Shown here in pieces: positions 10,669 to 23,410 of a DNA stretch of 64,000 nucleotides. The stretch lies in the NCBI GenBank assembly GCA_018466975.1, contig JAENRS010000019.1, positions 62,001-126,000 on the forward strand. The letters run 5' to 3'. The stretch's first letter is position 1, and each line of letters opens with the position of its first letter. A program made the position numbers and the translations under genes. This DNA comes from Sparassis latifolia. Lineage: Eukaryota; Basidiomycota; Agaricomycetes; Polyporales; Sparassidaceae. The notes under the pieces are model-generated. The model searched no databases and was not told where the DNA came from. It was given only the letters and a program-made list of their open reading frames with translations.

Positions 10669-11333
10669 ATGGGTTCGTGTCAACGTTATCATCAATGCTT
10701 TGATCCTATGCTTAAGGCGGGCGACCGTCAGGCACATCTTTGTGGCTCGTACCATCGTCAACCATCGCATCGAAGATCGAGAGGTTGATGAGGATATCTC
10801 CCCCAAGCGCCAAATCTCCGTCTTCATTCCCCAGGTTTGATCCTCACATCACCCTCACCACTGTCCCGCCGAGCACAGAACTGTCCCGCCTCCTCGAAGC
10901 GATCCCGGAAGCAACAGGCATCATACCCGTCCGCTTCAAGTCGTTGGATGTCGGCGACAAGTACTTCATGTCAGTGTATGTGTCCGTGCATGAGTTCCCG
11001 GAGCTCATGGCGTTGCGGGCACATCTACGGCAGACCCTTGGCGAACGGACGGTACCTCCCATCTCGCACATGTCACTCTACTACATCGACGATACCGATC
11101 GGGAAGAGCGTGCGCATGTTGCAGAGACATTGCGATCGACTGGGAGGGTAGTCGAAATTGCAGATGGTGTTATGTTAAACTGCCAGCCGCTTCCCGTTGA
11201 AGGATCTGCCCCAGAAGACGGCAACGGTAATGAGCTCGAAGGCTTCGATGGGGCCGAAATCTGGGTTGCAAAGTGTGATGGACATCCTCGAGAATGGGCA
11301 ATCCTTCACAAGGTTCCTCTTTGCCCTGCTTAA
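10669..11333 (+). CDS. CPD1: 2',3'-cyclic-nucleotide 3'-phosphodiesterase (Cpd1-like)
   Basis: This belongs to the 2H phosphoesterase superfamily, whose fungal members open ADP-ribose 1'',2''-cyclic phosphate left over from tRNA splicing. The two catalytic histidine motifs are visible: HITLTTV in FDPHITLTTVPP and HMSLYYI in PISHMSLYYIDD. The long exon 10732-11333 lacks an in-frame ATG at its head. A 4-nt first exon (atgg, 10669-10672), a 59-nt intron with donor gttcgt, and acceptor cag at 10729-10731 give the start MGTSLWLVPS, as expected for the family. The joined protein is 201 residues. Alternative starts would need a non-ATG codon. Confidence 0.85.
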
Positions 11334-11664
11334 GGATGGTACGAGAGTACGTTGTCTTTTCGAAGTTATCTATTGATCCTAACAGTTTCCACCAATGACC
11401 ACTAGTATCTGAACTAGTATTTCTTGTCTAGAGGATACATTACTGGATAACAGTACTATGGAGAGAGCATTCATACACTTGGACTAAGTGATAAATCGAC
11501 GAAACGAGCGAGGCGACCATGATGCGCACATTGAACGAAACGAACGTGATGGAATACAATAAGGAGGATGACGAAGGGTACAAGCTGTGGATACAAAGCC
11601 TCACAGCAGCCAAATAGATCGGAGAACAGTAGATACAGAGATGCAGAAGACCAGCAAGTCGTCG

Positions 11665-13437
11665 CTATGCATTGGAGAACGTGTCCGATTCGAGATCCGA
11701 ACCATGGCTCTGGATCGAGGCGAAATCCAAGCTCGACAACGATGAAGATGAATACGTATGACATGGGGAAGGGGGCGTATACGGCGGCAGTGGAACGGAG
11801 TAATCGATCTTTCTATCACCATTGGGATCAAACAGTTGCGAATACGCAGGCAGCGTCTGCGCATACGGCATGCTGAGTCCAGGTGGTGGCATATAGTCTT
11901 GCAGCAGGAGTGCATTGCTCCGCACAGAATCGATAGATGACGAGGGTGAATGTCCAGAGAGAGAAGGGGAAGGTGTAGTGTCCCGCGATATGACACTAGG
12001 GCTGCCTGCAATGACGTGTGCGAAGCGAAGAGGGACCTGAAACCGCAGGCGCTCTGTAATCCTCTCTGGATTCTCACCCTCTGTGATATCGTATGTGCAC
12101 AGAAGGGAAATATGGAGCCGGTGTTGTACAGCAAATAAGGGACTGAAACAAGACTCCCGCAGCTTGTAGGTAACAGTCCCCTTGCTGCTCTCCGCTGTCA
12201 TCGTATGCGCTACTGGGACCTGTGTTTGTACAGAGTACCAGACGTTGCCGCGAGAAGGGTCTGCTTCTTGGGAGAAGGCGTAGCCATCACCCGATATTGA
12301 ATAGTGACCCGACGCGTCAGACGGGAGCAAAGACAGGCTGCGTGTGCACGAGCGCACAAAGCTTCTATCTCCGACCAGACCAAGTTCATAAACGGGTTGC
12401 AGCGGGTGTGGGTTGAGTAACGGCTTCCTGGGCGGTTGTCCCGACGCGGGTGGTAGAGGAAACTGTGATGTATACGATGATATAGGCGAAGAGCTAAGAA
12501 GACAAATCAGGGGTCGCGTTACAACAAGTAATGAGTCTACGCTTACCGATAACGCTCCATCTGTTCGACTTCCAGGTCAAACGAAGCGATCCGCAGGCGC
12601 TTGCGTTCTTTCCCAGGAATATCTGCAACACGGATGCGCAGCGAAAGCCCGAAGGAAGTATCCTTGGGGTCTATATACTGAGGAACTGAAGCCAGCACGC
12701 GAAAGTTTGTTAGGATCTCCATGGGTATACGATCAACTGTCCCTTCGCCGTGAGCCGGATCAGTAGGCTGGGCATAGAGACTGTAGATGGGGTGGGTAAC
12801 AGTAGAAGGGAAGGAAGACTCAGACGATGGCCCTGCCTGGGGACACATGAAGCGTTTCAACGGAACGTCAAAGATCGGGGCCGCGACGGTGCGCCTGGAG
12901 GGTCGGAACGGGAAGCAGAGTGCAGACAGTAGAGACGGCCCTGCACCATCGTTGAGGTCGGAGAATTCCGCTGTAGCATGCAGAGCATAATGCGTGCCAG
13001 CCTTTTCATCCTCATTCTCACCGAACACAGCAGTCTCTGGTAGCCACCCCGGTACCGTGAGGTTAAACACTACATTCCAGGTACTTGGGTCGGAGCCCTC
13101 ATGGCTGAGCTCAACGGGTTCGCCATGGATGAGCTCCTGCGATACAGAACAAAGACGGCAACCTGTATAACCCATCTCGTGGGAGATCATCTCGGTCTGT
13201 CCCTCGAACACAACAGTGAGGGAATTGAGAAAGAGACGTGAAGCTTGGTGCTGCGAAAAATAGCCGGGCGATGATGAGACTTTAACAGAAATGTGGCCAG
13301 AAAGCGAGTACGCGGTACTAGAGTGGGTTCAACATGAGAACGAAATACGATGCGTATTGAAGAACTTACGAGCGGTCTGGCTCCCCGTACATGTCTAACG
13401 ACTGCGAGAAGGGTACTATATCTAAAGAAATAGTCAT
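11665..13437 (-). CDS. Alpha-arrestin-like protein
   Basis: Three exons (13370-13437, 12547-13317, 11665-12427) give 533 residues in consistent phase. The N-terminus STAYSLSGHISVKVSSSPG followed by LTVVFEGQTEMI and GYTGCRLCSVSQELIHG has the beta-strand pattern of arrestin N-terminal domains. A second beta-rich domain (VPVAHTMTAESSKGTVTYKL, then LHISLLCTYDITEGENPERI) follows at about residues 290-400. The C-terminus is Ser/Pro-rich with a MPPPGLS and LPPYTPPSP stretch. A PPxY-type ubiquitin-ligase motif is only loosely present as LPPYTPP. Alpha-arrestins usually link membrane transporters or pH sensing to Rsp5-type ligases; which branch this is cannot be told. Confidence 0.75.
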
Positions 13438-14004
13438 GGCGCATCCGAGATTATGGAAGATATCTGGAAGGACGTGGAGGGTAGGCCTACGACGGCAGAG
13501 CACAGGATGGCAGAGGAAGGCTGGTGTTATATACCCCGCCTGAGGCAGTGGATACAAAGCGACCTTTGCACAAGGGCCTGATACGCATGTTTCCCAACAT
13601 CATGGCGAAGCAGCAGCCCTGAATATTGCAGGCGAATCCTTGGTATAGCATTCCTTTTGTCCGACAGGCTTTTGTCGGCTGAATCAGGAAGAAAGGCAAC
13701 GAACTGGTGCCTCAAATGGCCGCTGACTCAGCAACGCCACCGAGAAGTGATTGTCCCAATCGAGATCCTGTCGTCGCAAACAATGGACTCGGTTTTCGGC
13801 CTTAGCTATGGTCTACTTACTACAAACGAGACAATGGTTTCTTCAATCTAATATTAAACGACTAATGCGCGGAGCCATCGTGATTGACAGCATGCATATG
13901 AACCAACATATATATTTGCAACCGCGCGGTCAGTGGCTTACGACTGGCCCTTTCTCCACTTCACTTCAAAGTGAGAAATCTCACACGTTAGGAGTACAAA
14001 TATA
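13438..14004. other. Intergenic between arrestin-like and Crinkler-kinase genes
   Basis: No gene is supported. It should hold the arrestin-like gene's promoter and the 3' region of the kinase gene. Confidence 0.6.
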
Positions 14005-15827
14005 TCAAGATTTATTATGAAACATAAAGCCAATCATCGTAAGGTCATGTTCCTTCTCAATAAGTTCCCCGTCAACAACTCCTGCAGGTCGGCGCACCGT
14101 CACTCGATTCACATTTGGAGGGTACCGGACCTCGCCTACTGGACCTGCCCAATCGAAATCAATAAGCTTGACATCAATCAGCCCTCCTACCGCCACCAGA
14201 AAATTGGCATCGCGTAAGTCGCCGTGGACGAAACCGCCCCCGTGTAGAGAACAAATCATATCATCAACCGTGCTCTGAATGAGCCCCAAGTGTTCGTGTA
14301 AATTGTCCCTAGCGTCATCCAGCGAAAAATAGAGAGCGGGGTCCAACATGTCCATGATGACCATGCGCCATGCTCCGGGTATTTCTTCGTAACCGCGTAG
14401 GCGTGGAGAGACGCCGCGATCTGCACAATAGATATGCGCTTGTTTAGAGTACCTGCGCGTAAACTTAATGATGATTGGTTCTTCGCTGCTTGTTAGCCCC
14501 TTGAAAATTAATTTGTGCGGGATGACGCCTATATATCGAAACGAGATGTCGGCAGCGGTCGTCAGGCAACGGTACACGGTGGGATACGGATACTCCACAC
14601 CGGGCAACTTCGACTCCAGCGAAAGAATGAGAGGTAGCTGGACAACGTAGTAGGAATGGAGTCGACTAATAGCCGTTTTTAGAGCACCAAAGATTCGCGC
14701 TGCACTTGTGATCATGATTTCATCTCTGGGCTCCCATATCAGAGGAAGGACTGGGGTGAGAACGTCCTGACGGACGACACCCGTGTATGCTGCACCCGCA
14801 ATACCTAACCACGGTCCTGCATCGAATAACGTGTTGATCAATGCTCCAAGGGAGGGACGAAAACACTGACCAAAACAATATACAATCAGACATGGTAGAA
14901 CTGTCCCCTTCAACGTTGCCTTCATCGACTTCACTAAGTGTGCATAGTGGATTCCGGCTCGTAAGTAAGGGTCAGCATTTGACGATCCGATTTCATTATT
15001 TGCTTGGCCTGTCACAGCACAGAACGCTTTCACGCGATAATTGCCATCGGTGATAGAGTTGGACAGCGGCTCTCCTGTCTGACCCAATACAATCCCGTAG
15101 TATTCCTTGAAGACACGGCGGAACGCATCCACGCGCGATGCTTCGTTCTCGTAACACTGCGCCATAACATCGCGCAGGGCTATCGCAAAATTGTAATCTT
15201 CTGCCGCAGGCGTCAACCGCATCGAATCGTCAACAAACTGACCGAATACGAGGTGGAGAAGGGTGATAGGAATACTGTCAGGGCGTGAAGGGCGGTTGAA
15301 ATCGAACAAGTCATTTTTCTCCTGCTCAACTTTAAACACCGCCGGTTGAGCAAGGGTCGACGGCGCCTTTTGAGGCAATAACTCTTCAATCCTCTTCTGG
15401 CGCTTCTGTAGCGGAAGATCGGATGACGACGAGCGTGACCTTTTGTATACCCCTGCTATAGTATCACTGTCAGAACGTGCGATCATGTGCACGAGTACGG
15501 CAAGGACCTACATGGACGAACAATGATTATATGGAGATTATCTGTGTTAGGAGGACCACCGAAGTAAGAGGAAAGCTGCGACGTCCAGTCGAGAGAATTC
15601 TTGGAACGCGGGTCAAATTCCCGTACTCTGTCCGGAAAAGGACGGCCGGCCAGCGGTTGGTCGAACTTATACACACGTAAGACTTCTGAAGGGCAGTGTG
15701 TTTCCTCTTTGATCGCAGCTACGAGATCGAAGACGAATGCTTCAGGGCTGAGCTCAATGCTGAGGATCGACAATGGCTCGTGAGACTCGACACAACGGTA
15801 TACAACCTTGGGCTGGGCGGTGGCCAT
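14005..15827 (-). CDS. Crinkler N-terminal domain fused to a fungal protein kinase
   Basis: Exon 1 (15512-15827) encodes a ubiquitin-like Crinkler head: VVYRCVESHEPLSILSIELS, a VFDLVAAIKEE helix, LRVYKFDQPLAGRPFPDRV, LSSYFGGPP and HIIIVRPW. A 59-nt intron (branch ctgac) joins in phase to 14005-15452. A basic KRSRSSSSDLPLQKRQKR stretch, which could serve as a nuclear signal, follows directly. The C-terminal part is a protein-kinase-like fold with catalytic loop VHGDLRDANFL (HGD for HRD) and metal-binding LIDFDWAG (DFD for DFG); a candidate beta-3 lysine lies in IIIKFTRRY. The start at 15827 is the first in-frame ATG. Crinklers are secreted effectors in oomycetes; in free-living basidiomycetes their role is unknown. 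The joined protein is about 586 residues. Confidence 0.85.
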
Positions 15828-16185
15828 GGTGGGTCGGAGGAGAGACGCAACCAGACGCAACCCTGGGAAAGAAGAAAGACAGGTATTACGTAATCAAGTT
15901 GTTTGGTCTCATAAACATCCTCCTATAAGTTACGGTGTCCATCATCGTCTGTCACGGTGTGCTCGACCCTTTCGTCGTCGTCCAGCACAGCGACCAGCAG
16001 GTGAGTCATGTCTCTCGCAGCTCGATGCCTACTTCCTTCCCACGTCTCCCTCCTCACCATTCCCGCTGCGTCCCCCAGAACCCATCCACCATCCCGAATC
16101 CTGTCCCAAGCCTCTCCCCGTGTCTCTTGCTGACTGGCCCTGACACGCACCGTCTGTCCACATAAAATCCACTAAATTTGCAACC

Positions 16186-17619
16186 ATGCCAGAAGCCGAC
16201 TCGACCAGGAAACGTTCCCGCTCGCCTTCGGACAACGAACAACAAAAGCACCACAAGCGGGCCAATACAGGCGCTACGTCCTCGGATGACTTGCGCAGCC
16301 AGGCTCTCCAAGGTTCCGTCCCATCCGCTGTCGCAGCGTCGATGACGGGTGACGTAAATATGACCGAGGTCGTGGTGTCCGCGGACGACACAGCTGCGTC
16401 TACCCCTTCACCCTCTCAGCCTTCCGACAAGCCCGCCTCAGCTGAAATGCCGGAGACCTCTGTTGACGCCACTTCTTCTGGCGAGACACGCGAATCTTCT
16501 GCGACCACTTCTGCTGCACCCGCTCCCGCGTCTGCACCCCCTTCGGCGAACATACACATGCGGTGCTTGATTGTAACCCAGGATGCCTCAATCATCATTG
16601 GCAAAGGAGGTTCGCATGTGAACGAAATCAGGGAGAAGAGTGGGGCTCGGGTTATGGTGTCGGAAAGTATTCCGGGCAATCCTGAACGTATTTTGAATGT
16701 TAGTGGGCCATTGGACGCGGTATCCAAAGTGAGTCGCGATGTACACAAAGGCGCTTATACTCTCTCAACGTGATACAAAGGCATTTGGCCTCATCGTGCG
16801 GCGGATCAACGACGAGCCGTTTGACAAGCCTTCCGTCCCTGGCAGCCGTGCTGTCACTATCAAGTTCATGATCCCGAATTCTCGCATGGGTTCTGTCATT
16901 GGTAAGGGTGGAACAAAGATCAAGGAGATCCAGGATGCTAGTGGAGCCCGACTCAATGCCAGCGAGGGTATGTTACCTGGTTCTACTGAGGTGAGACACC
17001 ACGTCCGTGTCTTGGGACTGTTACATGACATCCTACATGCTCTAGCGCGTCCTAAGCGTGTCTGGCGTGGCGGACGCGATCCATATCGCCACTTACTATA
17101 TTGGGAACATCCTAATCGAGGCGAACGAGCGTATGCCGTCGTACAACAATTCGTCGTATCGCCCCTCGAGCTACTCACGTCGCCCGGCATATGGGGGCTC
17201 ATCATATGTACCAGGCTACTCTGCGCCGCCCTATGCCTCGGGTAGCGCTTCGCACAATCCGCCGCAGCAACTGCAGACGCAGCAGATTTATATCCCGAAC
17301 GACCTCGTCGGGTGCATTATCGGGAAGGGTGGCGCCAAGATCAACGAGATTCGGCATATGAGCGCTAGCCAGATCAAGATTATGGAGCCAGGCGCGGTCG
17401 GTGTGGGGATGAACGGCGGTACTGCACCTGCAGGAGGTGAGGGAGAGAGGCTGGTTGTAATCACAGGCCAGCCCGCCAACATACAAATGGCGGTGCAGCT
17501 GCTGTACCATGTAAGCCTTATGCTAACTTCTATTATCGGTGCCTCGATTGATGAGGTCGAATTAGCGCTTGGAACAAGAGAAACAGAAGCAGCTTCGAGC
17601 ACAGTCTTCCAGCTCGTGA
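16186..17619 (+). CDS. Triple-KH RNA-binding protein (Rnc1/Pbp2-like)
   Basis: Exons 16186-16728, 16781-16990, 17046-17510 and 17566-17619 join in phase to 423 residues. The three KH domains each show the GxxG loop: IIIGKGGSHVNEI (about residue 139), VIGKGGTKIKEI (about 225) and IIGKGGAKINEI (about 343). The first 120 residues are low-complexity and Ser/Ala/Pro-rich, with a basic TRKRSRSP motif. The linker before KH3 is Tyr/Ser/Pro-rich. This is the layout of PCBP-like proteins such as fission yeast Rnc1 (mRNA stabilisation) and budding yeast Pbp2/Hek2. The short last exon encodes RLEQEKQKQLRAQSSSS. Confidence 0.93.
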
Positions 17620-18214
17620 ACAGGTTACTTACCGTAAGTAGGCAGTCGACCTCAAGCGCGAACATGTCTTTTGCAGCTGTCTTGTTATTTATGCGCCTTG
17701 TATGCATCATATTATTGCTCAAATACTCGACCATAGTCGCGCATTCGGTTGTATCCTGCTTTGCAATCTCCCTGCATGTCCTTTTACCCGCCTTTCCCCT
17801 CTCACCCCTCTGCTGTTGCTCCCGACAAAGCATTATAGCATAGCATTCGCACTTTTCGGTGTTTCCCTGAAAATTTGAATTCTGGTCCTGTACGCAGTCA
17901 ATCGTCAAACTAAGAGTGTCCTTGATCAATCCAGTGCGAGCGATGACAGCGGTAAATAGCAAGACGAGAGGGAGATGCGGTATGATAAAATTGAGATTCA
18001 TGCTACGGCTAGAGAGAGCCTCTATTACATAATGATTTACTCCGTGGCTTGCGAAGTTGCCCCTTTTGGAGAGTTTTGTAGTCGGAATCAAGCCGAAGAC
18101 TTGCGCAACTGGATGGCACGGCAAATGTTCCTTCGGTAGACCTGCTGAGGTCGTCATGCAGACTCGGACTTGTCCACTATTCAACCTCGTACGCCACCAC
18201 CACTCGTCACCATA
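17620..18214. other. Intergenic, no supported gene
   Basis: It lies between the KH-protein stop and the dehydrogenase start. An antisense open frame (17288-18643) covers it but overlaps two real genes and has no domain. Confidence 0.65.
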
Positions 18215-19295
18215 ATGAGCACTTCGGACTCTCGAATTTGGTTCAGTGAGTGGTCTCTGAGGCTTAGTGGCATGCTGAGAACCTAAGTTGCAGTCACCGG
18301 CAGCTCTCAAGGGCTTGGAAGGGCCCTTCTCGAGGAGGTCCTTGCCTCTGGCGAGCGTGCTGTTGCTACTCTTCGCAAACCGACAGTGCTCGCCCCCCTG
18401 GTCGAGAAATACGCCTCCTCCCAGCTTTTGGTTGTTCCCCTCGACGTGACGGACGAGGCGCAGATTGTAGCTGCATTCGAAGCCACCAAGAAGCATTTTG
18501 GGAGGCTGGACGTAGTGGTCAATAACGCCGGCTATGGCTTGGAAGGCGAAATTGAAGACACCCCGGAGGCAGAGGCGCGGAAGCAGATAGAAGTTTTGTT
18601 CTGGGGACCCGTTCGCATCACGAAGGAAGTCAGTGCGATGCAAGTTGAATTAACTGCAATTGATGCTGATAATCCGCTACAGGCCATCAAGTTCCTGAGA
18701 GACGTCAACCCTCCGGGATATGGTGGTCGCGTGCTCAATATCTCTTCCGTAGGTGGTTATTCCAGCAACCCCACGCTTGCCTTCTACAGTGCCGGAAAAT
18801 TTGGTATGACGCATTTTGCGTTTAATGCTTCATTCGTTGCTCACAAGCTTCTCACAAGCTCTTGAGGCCTTCACCGAAGCCTTCACTAAGGAGATGCTTC
18901 CAGAGTGGAATATCAAGGGTCTCATAATTGAGCCGGGAGGATTCGAAACCGAGTGGGGTGGTAGCTCCATGATCCACGTTCCCATACACCCCCGCTATCA
19001 AGGCCCCACTTCCCCTGGCTTGGCATTCAGGAAGATGCGGGAGGCCTCGCACCAATACGGCGGCGGCGGAATCGGAGACCCTAACAAAGGAGGGAAAGTG
19101 CTAATGCAGATCGCAAGCATGCCCAACCCGCCTCTCCGCATTCAGCTAGGCACAGACAGTCTAATGTTGGTGCGCAACAAGGCGTTGAAGACCGTCCGGG
19201 ACGGCGAGACGTTTGAGGAGATCTCGCACTCTACCAACAAGGATGGTATCGATAAGGATCAGATTCTGGGCATGATTAAGGAAGCTAACGTTTAG
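18215..19295 (+). CDS. Short-chain dehydrogenase/reductase
   Basis: Exons 18215-18245, 18294-18628, 18683-18803 and 18859-19295 join in phase to 307 residues. The Rossmann start IWFITGSSQGLGRALLEEVL carries the TGxxxGxG cofactor motif, and VVNNAGYG matches the NNAG motif. The catalytic Ser (ISSVGGYSS), Tyr and Lys (YSAGKF, split by an intron) are all present. This is a classical SDR resembling the fungal ketoreductase group with a C-terminal extension. The residue after the second strand (ATLRKP) suggests NADP(H). The substrate cannot be inferred and neighbours give no pathway clue. Confidence 0.92.
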
Positions 19296-19405
19296 ACGGT
19301 GACTGTACAAACAATGGAATTTCTTGTAACTGCAACATGATGATACATATTTTTTTTCCGGCGGAAGTGCGTATGGAAGTGGTGGACAACAAGTTAAGTC
19401 GTCCA

Positions 19406-22400
19406 TCACAAGAAAGCCCCGACTTTGACCGGCTTGCGCACGGCCGAAGAATTGCCCTCCTTGAAGCGATACTTGAGTTGGTATTTCACTACGGGAGCAC
19501 TTGACTTCTGAGTCTCGTTGCTAGTCTTCGGTATAATAGGTCGTCCGAAGAAGTCAGTTGCGACCTACGATGTGACCGTCAATATACGGACGGGCCAGCA
19601 ATATCCCGACGACTTGCCTTCTCTGCAGGTTCTGCGTCATCCTTCCTTGCTCGCTTGTTCACGACAACGTTAGACCCTCGGCCTACTAATTGGCCGTCGC
19701 CCTCTGCTTCGACCTCTTCCTCGTTCTCAGACGCCTTTCGCCTGAGGAAATTATGTAACTCGGTGATCACCAATACGTGCAATATACGATCGTAACGCAC
19801 TTTCGTCTGCTGAAGAAATCTGCGTTACTCCGTTTATTCTCGATTGTGTCCACTTGTCGCGAGGCGAGCTGTGCATCAATCTACGGAAACTCCATCAGTA
19901 AAGGTGCACTGCGGCGTATCGCACCGACGCACCTCTGCCGCAACCAGGTGTCTGAGAGCATAACGCGAGACGGAGATGTCAGTGGCTCGTTTGCCGTCGT
20001 AGGTGACGAACACATCTATCGGGCTGCGAATAGCAGTCTGTCGTGGCTCCATGCGAGAAATCGCGGAAGATGACTCACGGGTCCAGTCTGTAGACGAGCT
20101 GGCCGTCTTCTGCGTTCTCTTGCACGAAGCGTAGCTCCAGAGCTACCATGATATCGATCAGCCTGCTCAGTATCGCCCGCTCGTGTGGGCGGATGACCTG
20201 ACTGTTGACCTGGATATCTTTGTCAGCTACATGAAGACAACCCTGCGCATAATCGATTTACTGGATGCAGAGGAGGTGAGATGATCCTGTTGAGTAATGG
20301 TGCCAGTTCGAGTTGCAAAATTTGGTCGCTCGCGAGATGCCTGAAGCCGCCACAGTGTCGGAAACCAGCAGCTGCACGCAGACTGCGCCCCAGAGATTTG
20401 TAGATTTCTTCGTTCATCTTGGTCTGGACGTAATTCTGCGAGGCGCCACTATTCACTGGCTGCACCAACTACGCAAAGAGAAACTAGCGACATACCTCCC
20501 AATCTGCTTTCGGCCTTTCTACCCTCGGGCCGCCACGCTCCTGGAACAGCGGGTAAAAAGGGACGAGAGTATATGGGAGATACTGCAGAAGTGCATACTC
20601 CCGCTCTGACCACATTTCGCCCGACATGATGTCGAAAGTTCCAAGCCACTCGTTCCCCTTGAGGTATCGCGAAAAGTTGCCATCGTGCTGGTGCAAGTTG
20701 GCGTAGTGCTCGAAACACCCTGCGCACGGTCAGCGATCGCATGGCTATTGGAAATAGGCCATACGTTACCTAGTGCGATCTTGTCCACAGACCCGCTATC
20801 CTCAACCTCACGGCTGAGACGACCGACATACCGTGCCTCCTCCTCTTCTCCAATTCCAAGATCCTTCGCTCGCTTTCGTGACATAGGTGCGAAGAGATCA
20901 TTGAGCACACTAGATGGCGAGGTATTCCCTCCTTTCATGCCAATAGTTGCCGCACGCACAGTTGGCTCAGTAACTTCCTTACCTCGGGCCTTGATGAACT
21001 AGTTCGAGAATATTAATATAAGTCGGGCTTCAGTCGTCTACAGTGCCTAACTGACCTGAAGCATGTTCAGGCATCCTCTGAGATCACCTTGGGAAACGCC
21101 CACGAGCGTAGTGAGTGCCCTAGATTCCGCACGAAGTCCTTCAGTCTCGCATATGTCCCGCAAACGTCGCACCAAGTGCACGTCATTGGGACGCGAGAAT
21201 CTCACAATTCTGGCGAGAGGACGGAGTTTCGCAAGAGAGCTCGCATATAGGTCATTGCAGATGCAAATGATGGGGCGGAGCAGTGGGCGAGAAGCCTTAG
21301 GGTCAAGTTTGCGGCCTATAGATGTGTTATGAGGATATGGACGGGGTACGCCGCCTTGAAGCATACCTTTCTTTCGTGGCTTGTCATACGTCAGCTGTAT
21401 GAGTCTCTGGATGAATCCGCTAGACTGCGAGGCATATCAACAGCAGGAACAAATATGAGCGTAGGGCACATACGTTGTCTGTGCCGCCAGTAGCACCATC
21501 GATCTCGTCGACGACCACCAAGATGGGTTTTGAGCTACCGACGGCAGAGCCAGACTCCAATGCAGGACGTATGCGATCATCGACCACTTGGGCTGTTCGA
21601 GCATCACTAAAATGTCGAAGGTATTTAGGCGAGGAGATGAACGAGTCATAAATTGCCCAACCTAGCGTTGATTTCAAATACACTATAACCCGCATGCTGA
21701 GCCACAATATGCGCGAGTGTCGTCTTACCCAACCCAGGCGGTCCGGACAAGAGCAGCAGCTACCCCAAGTGCAGGAGCTGTCAACCACCACTAGAAAATC
21801 GCACAGCGTCACCACCGAACATACCTTCTCTTTTGGTCGTCGCCACTCGTCAGCATTGTCTTCTTCTCGTGGACGCTTGCGGCCGCGACCCTTGCGTCCA
21901 CCAAACACGCAGTGGTCCCACTCCTTCACCCACGCCATCACCTCGCGGTGCACACGGTCGTCACCGAGGAGTTCAGTAAAGCGCTTTGGGCGATATCGGT
22001 CAGTCAAGAGGGAAGCGTCTGTACTTGTGGAGGGGCGTGATGGAACTGCTGGCGCCGGGTTTGCCTCCCTGGAGAGACCGTGAACGATTATGGACAGTGA
22101 CTACAAGGACACTTACTGGTAACTCAATTTGGCCGCCACAGTGACAGATAGGTCGTCGAGCAGACGGTGTATAGGAACATCAAGCAATTTCCCGAATTTT
22201 TGCGCGCTAGAAGCGGCGCTGCTTGTCTAACATTTCGATCAGTTCCCCGACAAGCGCTGGTCGGTGTACGGCAAATGTACTCACCGTGGAAGAACTTTTT
22301 TCTCCTCGTCTTGGCTTACGCTTGAGGAAGATCACCTTCCCTTCGAAGGTCGACGCGCACAATGTGGTGGACGCACTGGAACTCCCGGCAGCGTTGGCAT

Positions 22401-23009
22401 TCACGTAAGGTCGTAATAGGTCTGACACGTCAGGAAATTCTTCATCTATGTGCAAGCCATAGAGACCTCGTTTAGACGGGTGCGATACTTAGTGCACAAA
22501 TGGTCAACATGTTTACCTTGCGATTGGGACGTTGATGACAACAGGCCAGTTGGAATAAAGGATTCGTTCAGCGTGGGGGCATCTACGAGATACATTGAGA
22601 AGATTACATTGCAAAATGGGCACGCCTACTTACCGGCTACCGTCTCCACGGCGCCGCTCGCAACAGCAATAGGGCGTTCCCCACTCAAAAGTCCACCCAA
22701 GGTAGAAGTTTGCTCCGCGAGCAGACCGTTGGGGGTAAAGTGATCTTCCTGGAGGTGTCTTTCAGATGCAAACAAAGTAGACGACTGATCATCTGCTGGT
22801 TCCGCATCACTGGACCCGGGTACGCTGACAGTAGTCTGGTGCGACGCAACACCGAGTAATCCGCCCAAGACGAACGGTTTAGTTGAAAGATGACCATTTA
22901 GCATAGGCTCTTCTTGAGATATTTCGGTAGATGATGACAGTTTTGATGCGACATTCGCAGCGAGTAGATTGCTCGGTTGGCCGAAAAGTGAAGAGTCGAT
23001 CTCGGTCAT
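19406..23009 (-). CDS. CTF18: Chromosome transmission fidelity protein 18 (alternative clamp loader)
   Basis: This many-exon gene gives about 840 residues. The N-terminal 200 residues are poorly conserved. The AAA+ core begins [16 protein letters not shown] and has Walker [13 protein letters not shown] (about 21770), Walker [15 protein letters not shown] (about 21500) and sensor 1 [10 protein letters not shown]. The clamp-loader lid contains [10 protein letters not shown]. Downstream blocks [23 protein letters not shown] and [25 protein letters not shown] are Ctf18-specific. The end has FFGRPII and a basic [12 protein letters not shown], matching the segment that binds Dcc1/Ctf8. Ctf18-RFC loads PCNA for the S-phase checkpoint and sister-chromatid cohesion. 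The last intron uses a GC donor (19565-19617). Confidence 0.93.
19565..19617 (-). other. GC-AG intron, last intron of CTF18
   Basis: Exon ...GAG AAG joins GTC GCA ACT GAC ([13 protein letters not shown]) through a 53-nt intron with donor GCAAGT and acceptor GTAG. No GT donor restores the frame nearby, and the downstream exon is conserved (FFGRP). Confidence 0.8.
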
Positions 23010-23410
23010 GGTGTGAGGACTTCGGGGACTGTGGAGCAAGTCCGAGGTGGTTGAAGTACATAAAAACAATAAAAAGCTGGCAACATACAGTAGGCCCTAA
23101 TATGACCACCTAAAGTCCTATTCTAAAGTTGCCACAGCCCAGTCTCCAACTGCTGTTGTGAGGTGGACAGAAGGTTTCCGCGTTGGATTGTGCAAATATT
23201 GATGCAATATATGCCTTCAAGACCTCGAGGCAGCCTGGATATGCGTGACAGCGACAAGCAGAGATGAGGGTGAGAGCGCGTTTCGCGTCCCACCTGCCGT
23301 GACGCGCTTGTGGCTGAAGGCGAACGTACACGTGATCACGAGATACGCACTGTCCAGCCTTTGCCCTTACGTACATACTGACTCTCTGACTTTCTCGAAT
23401 TTCCCGGCTC

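Noticed and set aside
10238..10840. 200-codon open frame upstream of the phosphodiesterase
   Set aside because: It runs through the microexon intron and into the phosphodiesterase exon in another frame, with no recognisable protein pattern.
17288..18643. 451-codon antisense open frame
   Set aside because: It overlaps the KH and dehydrogenase genes, which have full exon logic, and reads as a patchwork with no domain. Long antisense frames are expected in G+C-rich coding DNA.
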